Source: Cytophagales bacterium (GTDB taxonomy: Bacteria > Bacteroidota > Bacteroidia > Cytophagales > 172606-1). From it: 51,097 nt of DNA. A program made the translations under genes and the position numbers. Where the stretch lies: assembly GCA_030448185.1 (NCBI GenBank), contig JAUJNL010000034.1, positions 1-51,097 of the forward strand, given 5' to 3'. The number at the start of each line of letters is the position of its first letter. Position 1 is the stretch's first letter. The notes under the pieces were generated by a model, which saw only the letters and a list, made by a program, of their open reading frames with translations, did not search any database and was not told the DNA's origin. This document shows, piece by piece, positions 31,221 through 39,575 of this stretch.

Positions 31221-32153
31221 ATGAATCCAACCGCCACCGCCGTACGCCCTACTGTAGACTTAAAGGCCATTGAAACCAGGGGATTTGCAGTGATCAGGAA
31301 CTTCCTCAACCAGGAAGAGCTCAATATCCTGCTAAATGATTACAATGAATCGAAGAACCGAGCACAAAACGCCAATTATCCAATCACCTATCTGGGCCCT
31401 GAGGTGTTCCCGCTCCTGCGTGAAAAGATCATGGAACTCAGCGAAGCGGTGGGAAAAGTTACCTCTACCTGCGTAGATTCCGATCAGGGAGGCATTTATT
31501 TCTCGGTCAAAAAAGGCATCAAGTTTGACTGGCACCAGGATCATGAGAGTTTTTTCATGAATCAAAATCACACCGATTACCTTAACTTCTACACGATTAT
31601 TTTAAAGGAGAAGCCAGAGGAGGCAAATTTACACGTGATTCCATTTGACAAATTCAAAGCGAAGAGCCCCGAATACTTCGAAAGAGTAGTGGGAGGAGGC
31701 GCCATCCGGTATGAAGTTCACAATAACGAAACCCGCATTATTTCCGATGAGACCGGAAAGAAGATTGGAACTTTACCTTACGACATCGGTACGCTTGCCG
31801 AAACGCCGCAATTGAACGCGGGTGATTTGCTATTGTTACGGGGTGATTTGATACACAGCACGCAGATAGCCGATTCTGCGAGAGTTGCCCTTTCCGTAAG
31901 AATGGCTAATTCTAAAAATAGAATCAGTTTGAAAAAAATGGTAAATGGTAGTAAAGCTAAAAGGATCACGATGACAAACAACCGACAGGTCTACACTAAA
32001 ATTTTCAATGCTTTTGAGCAGCTTAATGCAGTAGAATCCACTTACTCAGAACTAATAGCTAAATTTAATCTTGATCAATCCCCCGCTCCTTCAAAATTTA
32101 AGTTCTTGTTAAGGCTTTTTAAACTGAGGCTTCAACTCATATTCCAAAGTTAA
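31221..32153 (+). CDS. Fe(II)/2-oxoglutarate dioxygenase, phytanoyl-CoA dioxygenase family
   Basis: An intact 310-residue protein. The double-stranded beta-helix iron ligands are visible: H105 and D107 in FDWHQDHESF and H212 in GDLIHSTQI, followed by R221/R227 (SARVALSVRM), a candidate 2-oxoglutarate-binding Arg. N-terminal residues 18-60 (ETRGFAVIRNFLNQEELN) are the usual family start. Such enzymes hydroxylate, epoxidise or halogenate small molecules. Lying downstream of the synthase, exporter and hydrolase, it is the best tailoring-enzyme candidate in the window, most simply a hydroxylase of the polyketide. It is separated from the preceding receptor by about 270 bp, so it may have its own promoter. 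It converges on the response regulator across a hairpin terminator. Confidence 0.87.
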   Translation: MNPTATAVRPTVDLKAIETRGFAVIRNFLNQEELNILLNDYNESKNRAQNANYPITYLGPEVFPLLREKIMELSEAVGKVTSTCVDSDQGGIYFSVKKGIKFDWHQDHESFFMNQNHTDYLNFYTIILKEKPEEANLHVIPFDKFKAKSPEYFERVVGGGAIRYEVHNNETRIISDETGKKIGTLPYDIGTLAETPQLNAGDLLLLRGDLIHSTQIADSARVALSVRMANSKNRISLKKMVNGSKAKRITMTNNRQVYTKIFNAFEQLNAVESTYSELIAKFNLDQSPAPSKFKFLLRLFKLRLQLIFQS

Positions 32154-32160
32154 GTACTCA

Positions 32161-32211
32161 ACGCCAATTGGTTCGGACGATTCTCCCATCTGTCGTTCCG
32201 ACCATTGGCGT
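32161..32211. terminator. Bidirectional hairpin terminator between convergent genes
   Basis: Arms ACGCCAAT-TGGT-CGGA-CGA and TCG-TTCCG-ACC-ATTGGCGT pair over roughly 17 positions with small bulges around a 12-nt loop. It begins 8 bp after the dioxygenase stop and reaches the stop of the convergent response regulator, as expected for a shared terminator. Confidence 0.75.
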
Positions 32212-32952
32212 CTAAGAAAATCTTATCTTATCCCATAATTGGTTCTTAACCACCTGGTCAATGACGTGCTCATAGTAATTCCGGCTAATAGGAATGCGAT
32301 GAGATTGAATAAAAATTTCGTTGCCCTGAATGCTTTCGATCTTATCAATGGAAACAATATAAGATTTATGCACCCGGATAAAGGACTGACCGTCTAAGTT
32401 CTGCTCCAGGTTTTTCAAGTAGAGTGCCGCCAGATACTTGCCTTGGCTGGTGCAGATGGTAACGTAATTTTGCATGCCCTGCACGTACAGAATATGCTGG
32501 AAATAGATTTTTTCGTACTTACTCCCGCATTTTATAAAGAAATAGTCGACTCGTTGCGTATCCTTGGCAGCATGGGGAAAAGCTGGCTTTGTGATGAGCT
32601 GGTGATACTCTTTGGCTTTGGTTACGGCCTTAAGAAAACGCTCAAACGTAATAGGTTTCAGCAGGTAGTCCAGTACGTTTAGCTGGAAACTTTCCAGAGC
32701 GTAACTGGGAAAGGCCGTAGTAATAATGACAATAGGAGGATTTTGGGTTATTTTTAAAAAGTTAATCCCGCTCATTTTAGGCATCTGAATATCCAGAAAG
32801 ATCAGGTCTACCGGGTGCGCATCCAACACGGTAATGAGCTCAACCGGATTTTCGCAGGTCGCGATAAGCCGTAAAAAGTCAATCTCCCTCACATAATTGG
32901 CAATTCCTTCCCTGGCCAAAGGCTCATCGTCAATAATTACGCAGTTCATCAT
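32212..32952 (-). CDS. LytTR-family response regulator
   Basis: Receiver domain followed by a LytTR DNA-binding domain. From the MMN start: acidic pocket IIDDEP (residues 6-11), phospho-acceptor D54 in LIFLDIQMP, Thr in VIITTAF, Lys in YLLKPI. The C-terminal half (about 145-246) carries LytTR features: VQGMQNYVTICT, FIRVHKSYIVSIDKIESI and RIPISRNY. I chose the MMN start (32952) because the nine upstream in-frame residues (MLNLLLRKS) are atypical before a receiver; either ATG of the MM pair is possible. It pairs with the sensor kinase upstream on the same strand (gap about 90 bp). With the kinase it likely regulates nearby genes, possibly the receptors or the PKS. Confidence 0.92.
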   Translation of the reverse strand: MMNCVIIDDEPLAREGIANYVREIDFLRLIATCENPVELITVLDAHPVDLIFLDIQMPKMSGINFLKITQNPPIVIITTAFPSYALESFQLNVLDYLLKPITFERFLKAVTKAKEYHQLITKPAFPHAAKDTQRVDYFFIKCGSKYEKIYFQHILYVQGMQNYVTICTSQGKYLAALYLKNLEQNLDGQSFIRVHKSYIVSIDKIESIQGNEIFIQSHRIPISRNYYEHVIDQVVKNQLWDKIRFS

Positions 32953-33042
32953 AGATTTTCGTAAAAGCAGGTTTAGCAAACAAATGGCAGCTCCGGCGGA
33001 TTTCTCCCGGAACGGCGCAGTACATGAGTCCCCGGATGAATT

Positions 33043-34171
33043 TTAGGCCGTCTTCTGCAGGACCTCCGGCACGGCCAGCTCCGAAAGATTCAACCGGAGT
33101 TTTACCGCAAAGCTGGCAGGATCACTTTGGATATCCAATGCGTACTGTCCCGAGTAGAGTAAATCGAGCCTTCTTTGCACGTTTTGCAGGCCAATACCCC
33201 CATAGGCGACCACATCGGCAGGAGCATCATACGACCGGCTATTAGCAATGCTGAAGTATAACTGCTGCTGGTTGACGGTTACTTGTATGTTGATCCAGTT
33301 CAGGGTATGCGTATGCTTAGAAACGTGTTTGAAGGCATTCTCCACAAAGGTCATTAAAATGAAAGGCGCTATACCCAATGGTTCATGGCCCGATTGATGG
33401 GTTTGAAGCGTAACTTCAAAGTTGTTGTTCTGTCGGAGTTTCTCTAATTCAATAAAGTTCTCTAAGTAAGCAATCTCCTTCTCCAGCGGAATTTGTTTGT
33501 CATTGCATTCGTATAACTGGTACCGCAACAGGTCAGAAAATTTAGCCAGTGAAGCCGAGGCCATATGCGGATTTTTATGAATCAGAAAAAATATGGAGTT
33601 AATCGTATTAAAAAGAAAGTGCGGGTTAAACTGGTATTTAAGAAACTTCAATTCGGTCTCTAATTTTTCTTTTTCGAGCAGTTGTTGTCTCCTTTGCGTC
33701 TGAACCCAGTTCTTGGTTAATTTAATGCTCATCGCAAGAGTCATACTCGCCATTGTGGAAGGAAAGGAAAAGGTCAGAAAAAAATGAGCGAAGCTATTTG
33801 ATTTAACGCCGTATAGCTTTTCAAGCGTGCTGTCTGCCAGCCACACACTTAAATGATACCCGGTAACAATGAGAGATGCCGTACCAACGATTGTAAGTGC
33901 CAGGTAAAGAATGTACTCGGTAAACCGGCTTTTTTCCAGGTACCTGGGAATCAGGAAGTATAAATTGAAGTAAACCGCCGCCGCCTGAAAAATAACGTAG
34001 AAGGCGAATTTTACGGAGTAGGGTGAGAAGAATATGTTACTTGCGGCGGCTAAGGGGTTCCCGATCGCAATTACCCACCAGAGATAGTGATAAAGACCCA
34101 GAAAAAATATGATACAGCTTATATTTAAATAGCCACTGCTGGATTGATTTACTAAATGTCAAAGCTTCCAT
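33043..34171 (-). CDS. Sensor histidine kinase, LytS/His_kinase (PF06580) family
   Basis: The C-terminal two-thirds are intact: phospho-acceptor His in KYQFNPHFLFNTINS, the N-box FVENAFKHV and the G-box GGIGLQNVQRRL. The 5' part is in a second frame. ATG at 34171 gives MEALTFSKSIQQWLFKYKLY, and after a one-base shift in a T-run near 34110 it continues HYLWWVIAIGNPLAAASNIF, then four membrane helices and a short coiled segment (QTQRRQQLLEKEKLETEL) before the catalytic domain. Total about 376 residues, normal for this family. No ATG exists for the downstream frame alone, which supports the frameshift reading. Input signal unknown. Confidence 0.88.
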
Positions 34172-34545
34172 TGCCTGTTAAGTCCTGCTTCTTCTCTCAA
34201 GGTACACCTATTTTGCTGATTTGGAGCACATCCTATACGAATTTCGTCAAATAATTGACAAGATGAACGGTAGCTTGGACGAAATGCACTATTTGCTGCC
34301 TTCGGTAGATTGTCCGAGTTGATCATATGGTATTTCTGCATTTGGTCAAATATATTCCACCAGTCGTCATCCGGATTTTTTCGTTTTCTCCTTTCTGCCT
34401 TATTTGTCTGGCGAAACGCGGATACAGCAAGAATTCGGTAGTCTCCGCGGGTATGGGCTAACTACCCTTCAGGAATAGCCAGTTGCTCTGTCAATGGAGA
34501 AAAATATTCCGCTGTCGTAATTTATACCGCTCAAAAACGAAAAAC
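34172..34545. other. Divergent intergenic region between kinase and receptor 2
   Basis: About 370 bp with no convincing gene; the short - strand reading frame here is not supported. It should hold promoters for both divergent genes. A 14-bp inverted repeat GTCAA-ATAA-TTGAC lies at 34246-34259. Confidence 0.5.
34246..34259. promoter_or_regulatory. 14-bp palindrome, candidate operator
   Basis: Perfect 5-bp half-sites GTCAA/TTGAC around ATAA, between divergent starts. Half-sites are in the opposite order to the TTGAC-N4-GTCAA sites near the Crp genes, so a different binder is likely if it is functional. Confidence 0.3.
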
Positions 34546-36991
34546 ATGAAAATTTTACTCTCTACCCTGTTATTTTTGTGGCTGCAACAAAATACTCTCG
34601 GGCAAGTTAGCGGCAAGCTCACCGTTGATGGTCAACCCATTCCCTTTGCCAATGTACTCCTTTTAAACAGTGCGGATACGTCCCTGGTCAAAGGTACTTT
34701 AACCAATCAAGAAGGGTTTACCAGATGGACAATGTTGCGCAGGGCCGTTATATTCTCCGGCTTAGCAGCGTAGGGTATCAAACCTGGCATTCTCCGGCGT
34801 TTGAACTGACAAATACGCAAAGAGTAGGTCTTTCGGAACCCAAGTGATGGAAGCCGATACCAAACAACTGGAAGCAGTAGAAATCCGGCCGAAAAAACCA
34901 TTGTATCAGCAAGAAATAGACCGCATGGTAGTAAATGTCGGAAGCAGCGTGCTGACCAAGGCAGCTCTGCCTTGCAGGTATTAGAACGGTCGCGGGAATA
35001 CATAGACCGTCAGAATAACAACATTAACTTAAATGGTAAAAATGGGGTGATGGTAATGCTGAATGGTAAGCTTATGCGTCTGCCGGTGGACCAGGTAGTT
35101 ACCATGCTGAATGGAATGAGTGCAGACAATATTGAAAAAATAGAATTATTGACTACTCCCCGGCCAAGTACGATGCGGAGGGAAGCGCCGGGATGATCAA
35201 CATCGTACTGAAGAAGAAAAATGAAGAACAAGGGACGAAAGGGTCTTTTCGCTTACGGGTGGGTATGGTTGGGGAGAAAAAGGAATGGGCAGTATTGATA
35301 TGACTCATAGTACGGGGAAAGTCAACGTCTGGTTCTTATTCATTCTCGCATGATCGATCTTACAGCGATTGGTTGCAAGAGACTCTCAGAATGTACCTGT
35401 TATGGGGGAGCCTCGGATGTTGATTTTGGAATACCACCAAACCTGTACAGAACAACCATAATGTCACCATCGGCCTAGATGTTAATTTCAAAAACTCACT
35501 GTCGGTAGTAGTATTACTTATAATAGCAGCCTTACATCTTCTAAGATTTCCAATCGTGGAGAATATACTATTAAACCAGATTCATTTTTGCTAATGAAAG
35601 TCGACATAGCGGGTATTAATCACTGGAATAACGTAATAACCAACTTTTACGTAGAGAAAAGAGTTAAAGGAGGGAAAAAATAAATCTTGATGTAGACTAC
35701 CTTTATTATAAAAATGACAGTCCTACGGAGGTTTATTCCTCCTTTCATAGACGGAGAATCAAATGAATTAGAAACGAATGGCAGTATCTTTTCTACTCGT
35801 CAGCGGGGCTCGGCCAATACACCTATCCAAGTGGGTGTGGTTAAGCTTGACTATGTAAAACAGATGAATAAGAGTTTGAAATTCGAAGCGGGTATAAAAG
35901 GGACTTACACGAGAAGTTCAGGTCTGTCAAAAATAGAAAGCCTAGTGGATGATCAGTGGGTAAGCAGTCCCAGAACTTCTAACAACAGTGATTTGCGGGA
36001 AGGTATAGGAGCCGCTTATTCCTCCTTTTATTTACAGATCAACCCGTCGACTAACCTGGTTGCGGGGGCCAGGTACGAATATTCTGACACTCGCATGGAT
36101 GCCGAAAAAGAAGAAAACAAAATTGACCGAAGATTCGGAAAACTTTTTCCTAGCGTGTTCGTTTCCAAAAAGCTTAATGATAAGTCTGAATTGCAACTAT
36201 CCTATACTAAACGAATTAGCCGACCTTCTTATAATGATCTTGCCTCCTTTATCACGTATAACGATCCAATAGCCGTTTTTACGGGGAATCCCTCATTAAG
36301 ACCCGTGATTACCAATAATGTAAAGATAGGTTACAATTACCAAGGGTATTCATTCTCCGTGCTTTTGAGCAGGGACGACTATCCTATTTCCCGATTTCAA
36401 GCAGCCGCTAATCCGGCAGGAGATCTGCTTTATATTGCTCCCCAAAATGTCAGATACCAGAACAATCTGACTTTCCAAACCAACCTGCCTTGGAAAGTAA
36501 ATAACTGGTGGAGCATGAACGCAGGATTCGTGGGGGGGTGGCGGCAATTTAAGTTAGCCCATACGAAAGAGCAGCTTGAAAAGACGTATTTTGCGTATTC
36601 TGTGTACGGCAGTCAAACATTTTTGTTTCTAAAAAACTTTTCCTTAGAAATTTCAGGGTGGTATAACTCTTTGCAATATGACGGTTCGAAAAAAGTAGGT
36701 GGATTTGGAACGTTAAATGCAGGTATTAAAAAAGAATTAGCTAGCAATAAAGGAAGTATTCAATTATCCGTGTCCGATCTTTTCAGGTCCATGAATATCC
36801 ACACATATTTTGGGTATCTCACGGAAGAAGCATTTTCTTTGAGAAGTCATCTTAGCTATAATACCGAGTCCAGAAGAACCCGTATTATCAAGCTTACTTA
36901 CGCTAAGTCTTTTGGCAATACTAAAATAAGAGGCCAAAAACAGCGAGGCATCGGTTCTAAAGATGAACGCGACAGGGTTAGAAAAGAGTAG
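34546..36991 (+). CDS. TonB-dependent-receptor-like outer-membrane beta-barrel protein, copy 2, frameshifted
   Basis: A paralogue of the receptor at 28489, with the same order: signal peptide MKILLSTLLFLWLQQNTLGQ, CarboxypepD_reg-like domain (GQPIPFANVLLLNSADTSLV), plug (VMLNGKLMRLPVDQVVTMLN; IEKIELLTTP) and OMP_b-brl_3 barrel. Only the last 425 residues (35714-36991) are uninterrupted. Upstream, coding passes through about eight frame changes between 34720 and 35690 although nearly all conserved blocks remain. The barrel ends KSFGNTKIRG-KDERDRVRKE, as in copy 1. The pair brackets the dioxygenase and the two-component genes. The density of shifts is higher than in the PKS, so true decay cannot be excluded. 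Confidence 0.8.
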
Positions 36992-37270
36992 GAAATAGCA
37001 TTTTGAGTTTAGAGATTTTTTAAGAACACATTTATAGTTGATTGAGTCACTATTTTAACAAAAAGGACTAAGCAACGAATTGGCTTGTCCAACTACGCGC
37101 ATAAGAAGCAACTCTTTGTTGGAGTTCCCCCGTATAAATGGAGGATGAGAGTTAGAGTAGTGTAATATACTCTCTTCTCATCCTCCATTTATACGGTTCT
37201 CCCGCAAGTTACGTGCTGCCAGATTTGGATTTTAACGAAGCAGGACTTTGTTCTCATGGAGGCGCAATAA
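36992..37270. other. Intergenic region and left edge of the insertion-sequence cluster
   Basis: No gene. Contains the long inverted repeat at 37130-37196 and presumably the left end of the ISL3 element, whose boundary I cannot place because its right end is lost. Confidence 0.5.
37130..37196. repeat. Perfect 21-bp inverted repeat with 25-nt loop
   Basis: Arms 37130-37150 (CCGTATAAATGGAGGATGAGA) and 37176-37196 are exact reverse complements. No T-run follows. It may be a fold-back remnant of a mobile element end, or stop read-through from the receptor 140 bp upstream into the transposase. Confidence 0.8.
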
Positions 37271-37429
37271 ATGATGAACAAAGTCCTTATCAATTTACCG
37301 GAGTTACCTATTCAAGCCCTTTCAGCTACTGACAGTGCAGTAAGTATTATGGCTCAATCTAAAGCGGCCACTGCCCCTTGTCCGCAGTGTGGAGTGGTTT
37401 CACAGCGTATTCACAGCTACTACTGGAGA

Positions 37430-37460
37430 GGACCCCAATGCTGGCCTTGGTCTGCGGTCC
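37430..37460. repeat. Hairpin mini-element 1 in ISL3 transposase
   Basis: Outer stem GGACC/GGTCC, weak inner stem CCAA/TTGG. It is read through in frame, adding about ten residues (GPQCWPWSAV) between YWR and QGKDLP. The loosest member of the set. Confidence 0.5.
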
Positions 37461-37771
37461 AAGGGAAGGATTTACCAATAGGAGGACATCCAGCCAGCCT
37501 TCAACTGGAAGCCAGACGGTTTCGCTGCCTGAATGAGCAGTGCCCTAAGCGTACGTTCGTTGAACGACTGGCTTGTTTGCCTCTTAGGGCACAGCGTACA
37601 GCAAGGCTCAGCAGTGCTGCAAGCAATAGCTTTCAGCCTGGGAGGGGAAGCCGGCTGCCGCTTAGCGGCTCAATTACAAATGCCTATTAGTCCTGATACG
37701 CTTTTAAGATTAATCCGCCAGTGGTCTCCTCCACAGCTCCCTACTCCTAGGGTAGTAGGAGTAGATGAAAT

Positions 37772-37797
37772 GGACCTGAAGCTTGCTTCATCGGTCC
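37772..37797. repeat. Hairpin mini-element 2 in ISL3 transposase
   Basis: Outer stem GGACC/GGTCC, inner stem TGAAGC/GCTTCA, loop TT, unpaired TC on the 3' side. Sits inside the VGVDE-ALRK region; removing 29 nt restores the downstream frame. Confidence 0.7.
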
Positions 37798-37843
37798 AGG
37801 GGCCCTTCGTAAACGAGTTACTTACGGTACTATCCTGGTAGAC

Positions 37844-37872
37844 GGACCTAAACGAGGTTTATCCTCGGGTCC
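37844..37872. repeat. Hairpin mini-element 3 in ISL3 transposase
   Basis: Outer stem GGACC/GGTCC, bulge TAAA on the 5' side, inner stem CGAGG/CCTCG, loop TTTAT. In the reverse orientation it matches the element at 40229 except for compensated changes in the inner stem. It is in frame between LVD and PETKK. Confidence 0.8.
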
Positions 37873-38042
37873 AGAAACGAAAAAGCCTGTTGAACTGCTG
37901 GAAGACCGCACTTCAGCAACTCTAAAAAACTGGCTTCTAGAGCAGAAAGGAATAGAAGTTATTGCCAGAGATAGATCCGGTGAGTATGCCCTAGGGTCCA
38001 AGGAAGGAGCTCCTCAGGCAGTGCAAGTAGCAGATCGGTTTC

Positions 38043-38055
38043 GGACCTAAAATGA
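38043..38055. repeat. Hairpin mini-element 4, left half, split by IS110
   Basis: GGACC-TAAAA-TGA; its other half is 39365-39379 (TTTTA-TCTCA-GGTCC). Joined, they form outer stem GGACC/GGTCC, inner stem TAAAA/TTTTA, loop TGA and a 5-nt 3' bulge, 28 nt in all. IS110 lies exactly in the loop. Confidence 0.7.
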
Positions 38056-38119
38056 ACTGTGTTAAAAGTCAAGTAAAACAATGCAAATAATGATGTAAGA
38101 TTTAGTAGAGTTTTACTAT

Positions 38120-39117
38120 TCATTTTAGACTAGAGACATAGCCATCAATATAGTCCTTGTCTTGCTTGACAACAGCAAATACCTGACGAAGTAGTTTGTT
38201 AGCTACCGCTACTAAGGCTAGTTTAGAAGCTTTTCCTTTTTGTTTTAAATGTCGATAGAAGTCTTTACAGGTTCCATTACAGCGAGTAGCCGTCACGGCA
38301 CACATATAAAGTAGTGCTCTCAGGTCTGGATCTCCACTACGAGCAATACTTCCTTTTATATTTAGACTTTTACCTGATTGATACACGGTAGGACATAAAC
38401 CAATAAAACGGGCAAATTTCTTAGCCGAAGTGAAATCGGTAAATCCAAGCGGATCCCGGCTAAAGCCGGTGGTCCGCAGGTCACTTCAATTAAGGCTGCT
38501 CCTACTTGCTTACCAATTCCAGCCACCGAGGTTACTTTCTTCAATAAACGCTCATACTCGGCTTCTACTACCCCAATCATTTCTTCTTTCAGCTTTTTGA
38601 GTTGTTTTTCTAGGTTTTGAATGCATTGCTGGAGGATAGTTTGGGTATTCTTATCTACATAAGGACTTTGATCATACGCGTGTTGAGTATTGACTAAAGC
38701 CACATATTGTTTCTTTAATTGCCGGTATAAAGAACGTTTATGCTTCAATTCCAAAAGACTTTGCTTAGGCAATTGATATAGTTCAGGTTGCATTCGCTGA
38801 CCAAATAAAGCAATGAGTTTGGCATCTTTTGCATCAGTTTTAGTCACCGAAAGCATCAGGTTGGCAAAATGCTTAATGCGAGCAGGATTGACTACGGAAA
38901 GTCGGTATTGACGAGTATAAAGATGATAAGTGAGTAAGTAGCTATAGGTTCCGGTTGCTTCTAAGATACAATGATCCGTTTCTAATTGAAGGGTTTTAAT
39001 CAGCTTTTCAATACCAGTCGTGGTATTCTCAAAACTAACCAGCCTATACTTATTCTGCTCATCCAGGTAAGCAACGACTAATTCATTTTTACTCACATCA
39101 ATTCCAATGTAACGCAT
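38120..39117 (-). CDS. IS110-family recombinase, disrupted by one hairpin insertion
   Basis: N-terminal RuvC-like DEDD domain: D in RYIGIDVSKNEL, E in CILEATGTYSY, D residues in TKTDAKDAKLIALFG. The middle is a coiled linker (about 130-195), then the helix-hairpin-helix-like TSVAGIGKQVGAAL and the C-terminal transposase_20 domain FTDFTSAKKFARFIGL, QSGKSLNIKGSIARSGDPDL with the candidate catalytic Ser. The two domains lie in different frames. The break at about 38449-38477 coincides with a 29-nt hairpin insert between EVT and GFTDFTS, so this recombinase is inactive as sequenced. The hairpin belongs to the same family as those in the ISL3 gene, meaning such insertions occurred in both elements. 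Confidence 0.88.
38449..38477. repeat. Hairpin mini-element 5, inside the IS110 recombinase
   Basis: Outer stem GCGGATCC/GGTCCGC with one bulged T, inner stem CGGCT/AGCCG, loop AA, unpaired GT on the 3' side. It splits the recombinase between EVT and GFTDF and shifts the frame. Confidence 0.65.
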
Positions 39118-39361
39118 GAAAAAAAGAGGTTAAGTGAAAACAATAGTTCTCTGCTGAGCAGCATCGCTAACACAGGTTCTAGGACCCAACGAACTGTCCG
39201 TTCTAGTCAGAGTACAAAAGATGGAGCATGGGGCTCAACATTTTAGACGGTGTTTGCTACCATGAGATTCTCTGCCTTGTTCATGATCCAAAGGGAACAA
39301 AAATAATGTAAGATATTGGGGTAAAATAGCCTCTTAGTAGCTTGACTACAAACGTACGATG
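39118..39361 (-). ncRNA. Predicted bridge RNA region of the IS110 left end
   Basis: IS110-group elements carry a bridge RNA in the non-coding left end, transcribed towards the recombinase. Seen here on the - strand: CTAAAATG (39246-39239) is complementary to the right flank of the insertion site (CATTTTAG, from 38054-38047), as a right-target guide should be. ACAGTTC (39197-39191) equals the element's own right terminus (38060-38054), as a left-donor guide should. They occur in target-then-donor order. A left-target guide and a right-donor guide are not convincing (only CGATG matches for the latter). Exact RNA ends cannot be given. Confidence 0.5.
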
Positions 39362-39364
39362 TGA

Positions 39365-39379
39365 TTTTATCTCAGGTCC
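39365..39379. repeat. Hairpin mini-element 4, right half, split by IS110
   Basis: Right half of the element described at 38043-38055. Immediately after it the ISL3 transposase resumes (HLLQNLKQMLDRYL). Confidence 0.7.
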
Positions 39380-39546
39380 ACTTACTGCAGAACTTAAAGC
39401 AGATGCTGGATCGATATCTAACCAATAGGTATAAACAGATCAAGCCGTTACTTGAAGTAATGAAAAGGAGTCAAACAGTAGCACCAACTGCTATCCGTTT
39501 GGTATCCAGTATTCGTGACACATCCGCAAACGAAAAACAACCAGAT

Positions 39547-39575
39547 AGACCCGATGTCGAGCCATCGTCAGGTCT
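39547..39575. repeat. Hairpin mini-element 6 in ISL3 transposase
   Basis: Outer stem AGACC/GGTCT, inner stem CGATG/CATCG, loop TCGAGC, 3' bulge TCA. Removing exactly these 29 nt joins KQPD to TASRERRLETYEQIK in one frame. Note the compensated change of the outermost pair (A-T here, G-C elsewhere). Confidence 0.8.

Larger units (their letters stand above)
37271..38042 (+). pseudogene. ISL3-family transposase, 5' part, interrupted
   Basis: The N-terminal zinc finger is clear (CPQCGVVSQRIHSYYWR and FRCLNEQCPKRTFVERL), followed in another frame by IAFSLGGEAGCRLAAQLQMP and SPDTLLRLIRQW, then VVGVDE and YGTILVD (the first catalytic Asp region) and LLEDRTSATLKNWLLEQKG, ending at QVADRF where IS110 DNA begins. 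This is the ISL3 fold, DDE type. Besides a probable simple shift near 37600, the gene is interrupted by small hairpin insertions at 37430, 37772 and 37844. Conceptual removal of these gives YWR-QGK-DLP, VGVDE-MALRKRVTYGTIL and LVD-PETKKPVELL, the last two assuming 29 and 27 nt removed. Confidence 0.85.
38056..39364 (-). mobile_element. IS110-family insertion sequence nested in the ISL3 transposase
   Basis: Boundaries inferred from the interrupted host gene. TGA is present at both junctions (38053-38055 and 39362-39364), as expected for a short core sequence shared in IS110 recombination, which makes no longer target duplication. Removing 38056-39364 rejoins a 28-nt hairpin (38043-38055 plus 39365-39379). 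Removing that hairpin as well rejoins the ISL3 codons as TTT CAC TTA CTG (Phe-His-Leu-Leu). Length 1309 bp. The long non-coding end (about 245 bp) is upstream of the recombinase and the short one (about 64 bp) downstream, the IS110-group layout. AAATAATGTAAGAT (39301 on) and AAATAATGATGTAAGAT (38085 on) form a direct repeat near the two ends. Confidence 0.8.

Noticed and set aside
34159..34341. 60-codon - strand frame upstream of the sensor kinase
   Set aside because: It overlaps the corrected 5' end of the kinase and has no features; the region is best read as divergent promoters.
38043..39379. GGACCT...AGGTCC as terminal inverted repeats of the IS110 element
   Set aside because: The same stem occurs in several independent hairpins nearby, and joining the flanks gives a complete hairpin with TGA shared at both junctions; I favour a pre-existing hairpin, though the TIR reading is not excluded.
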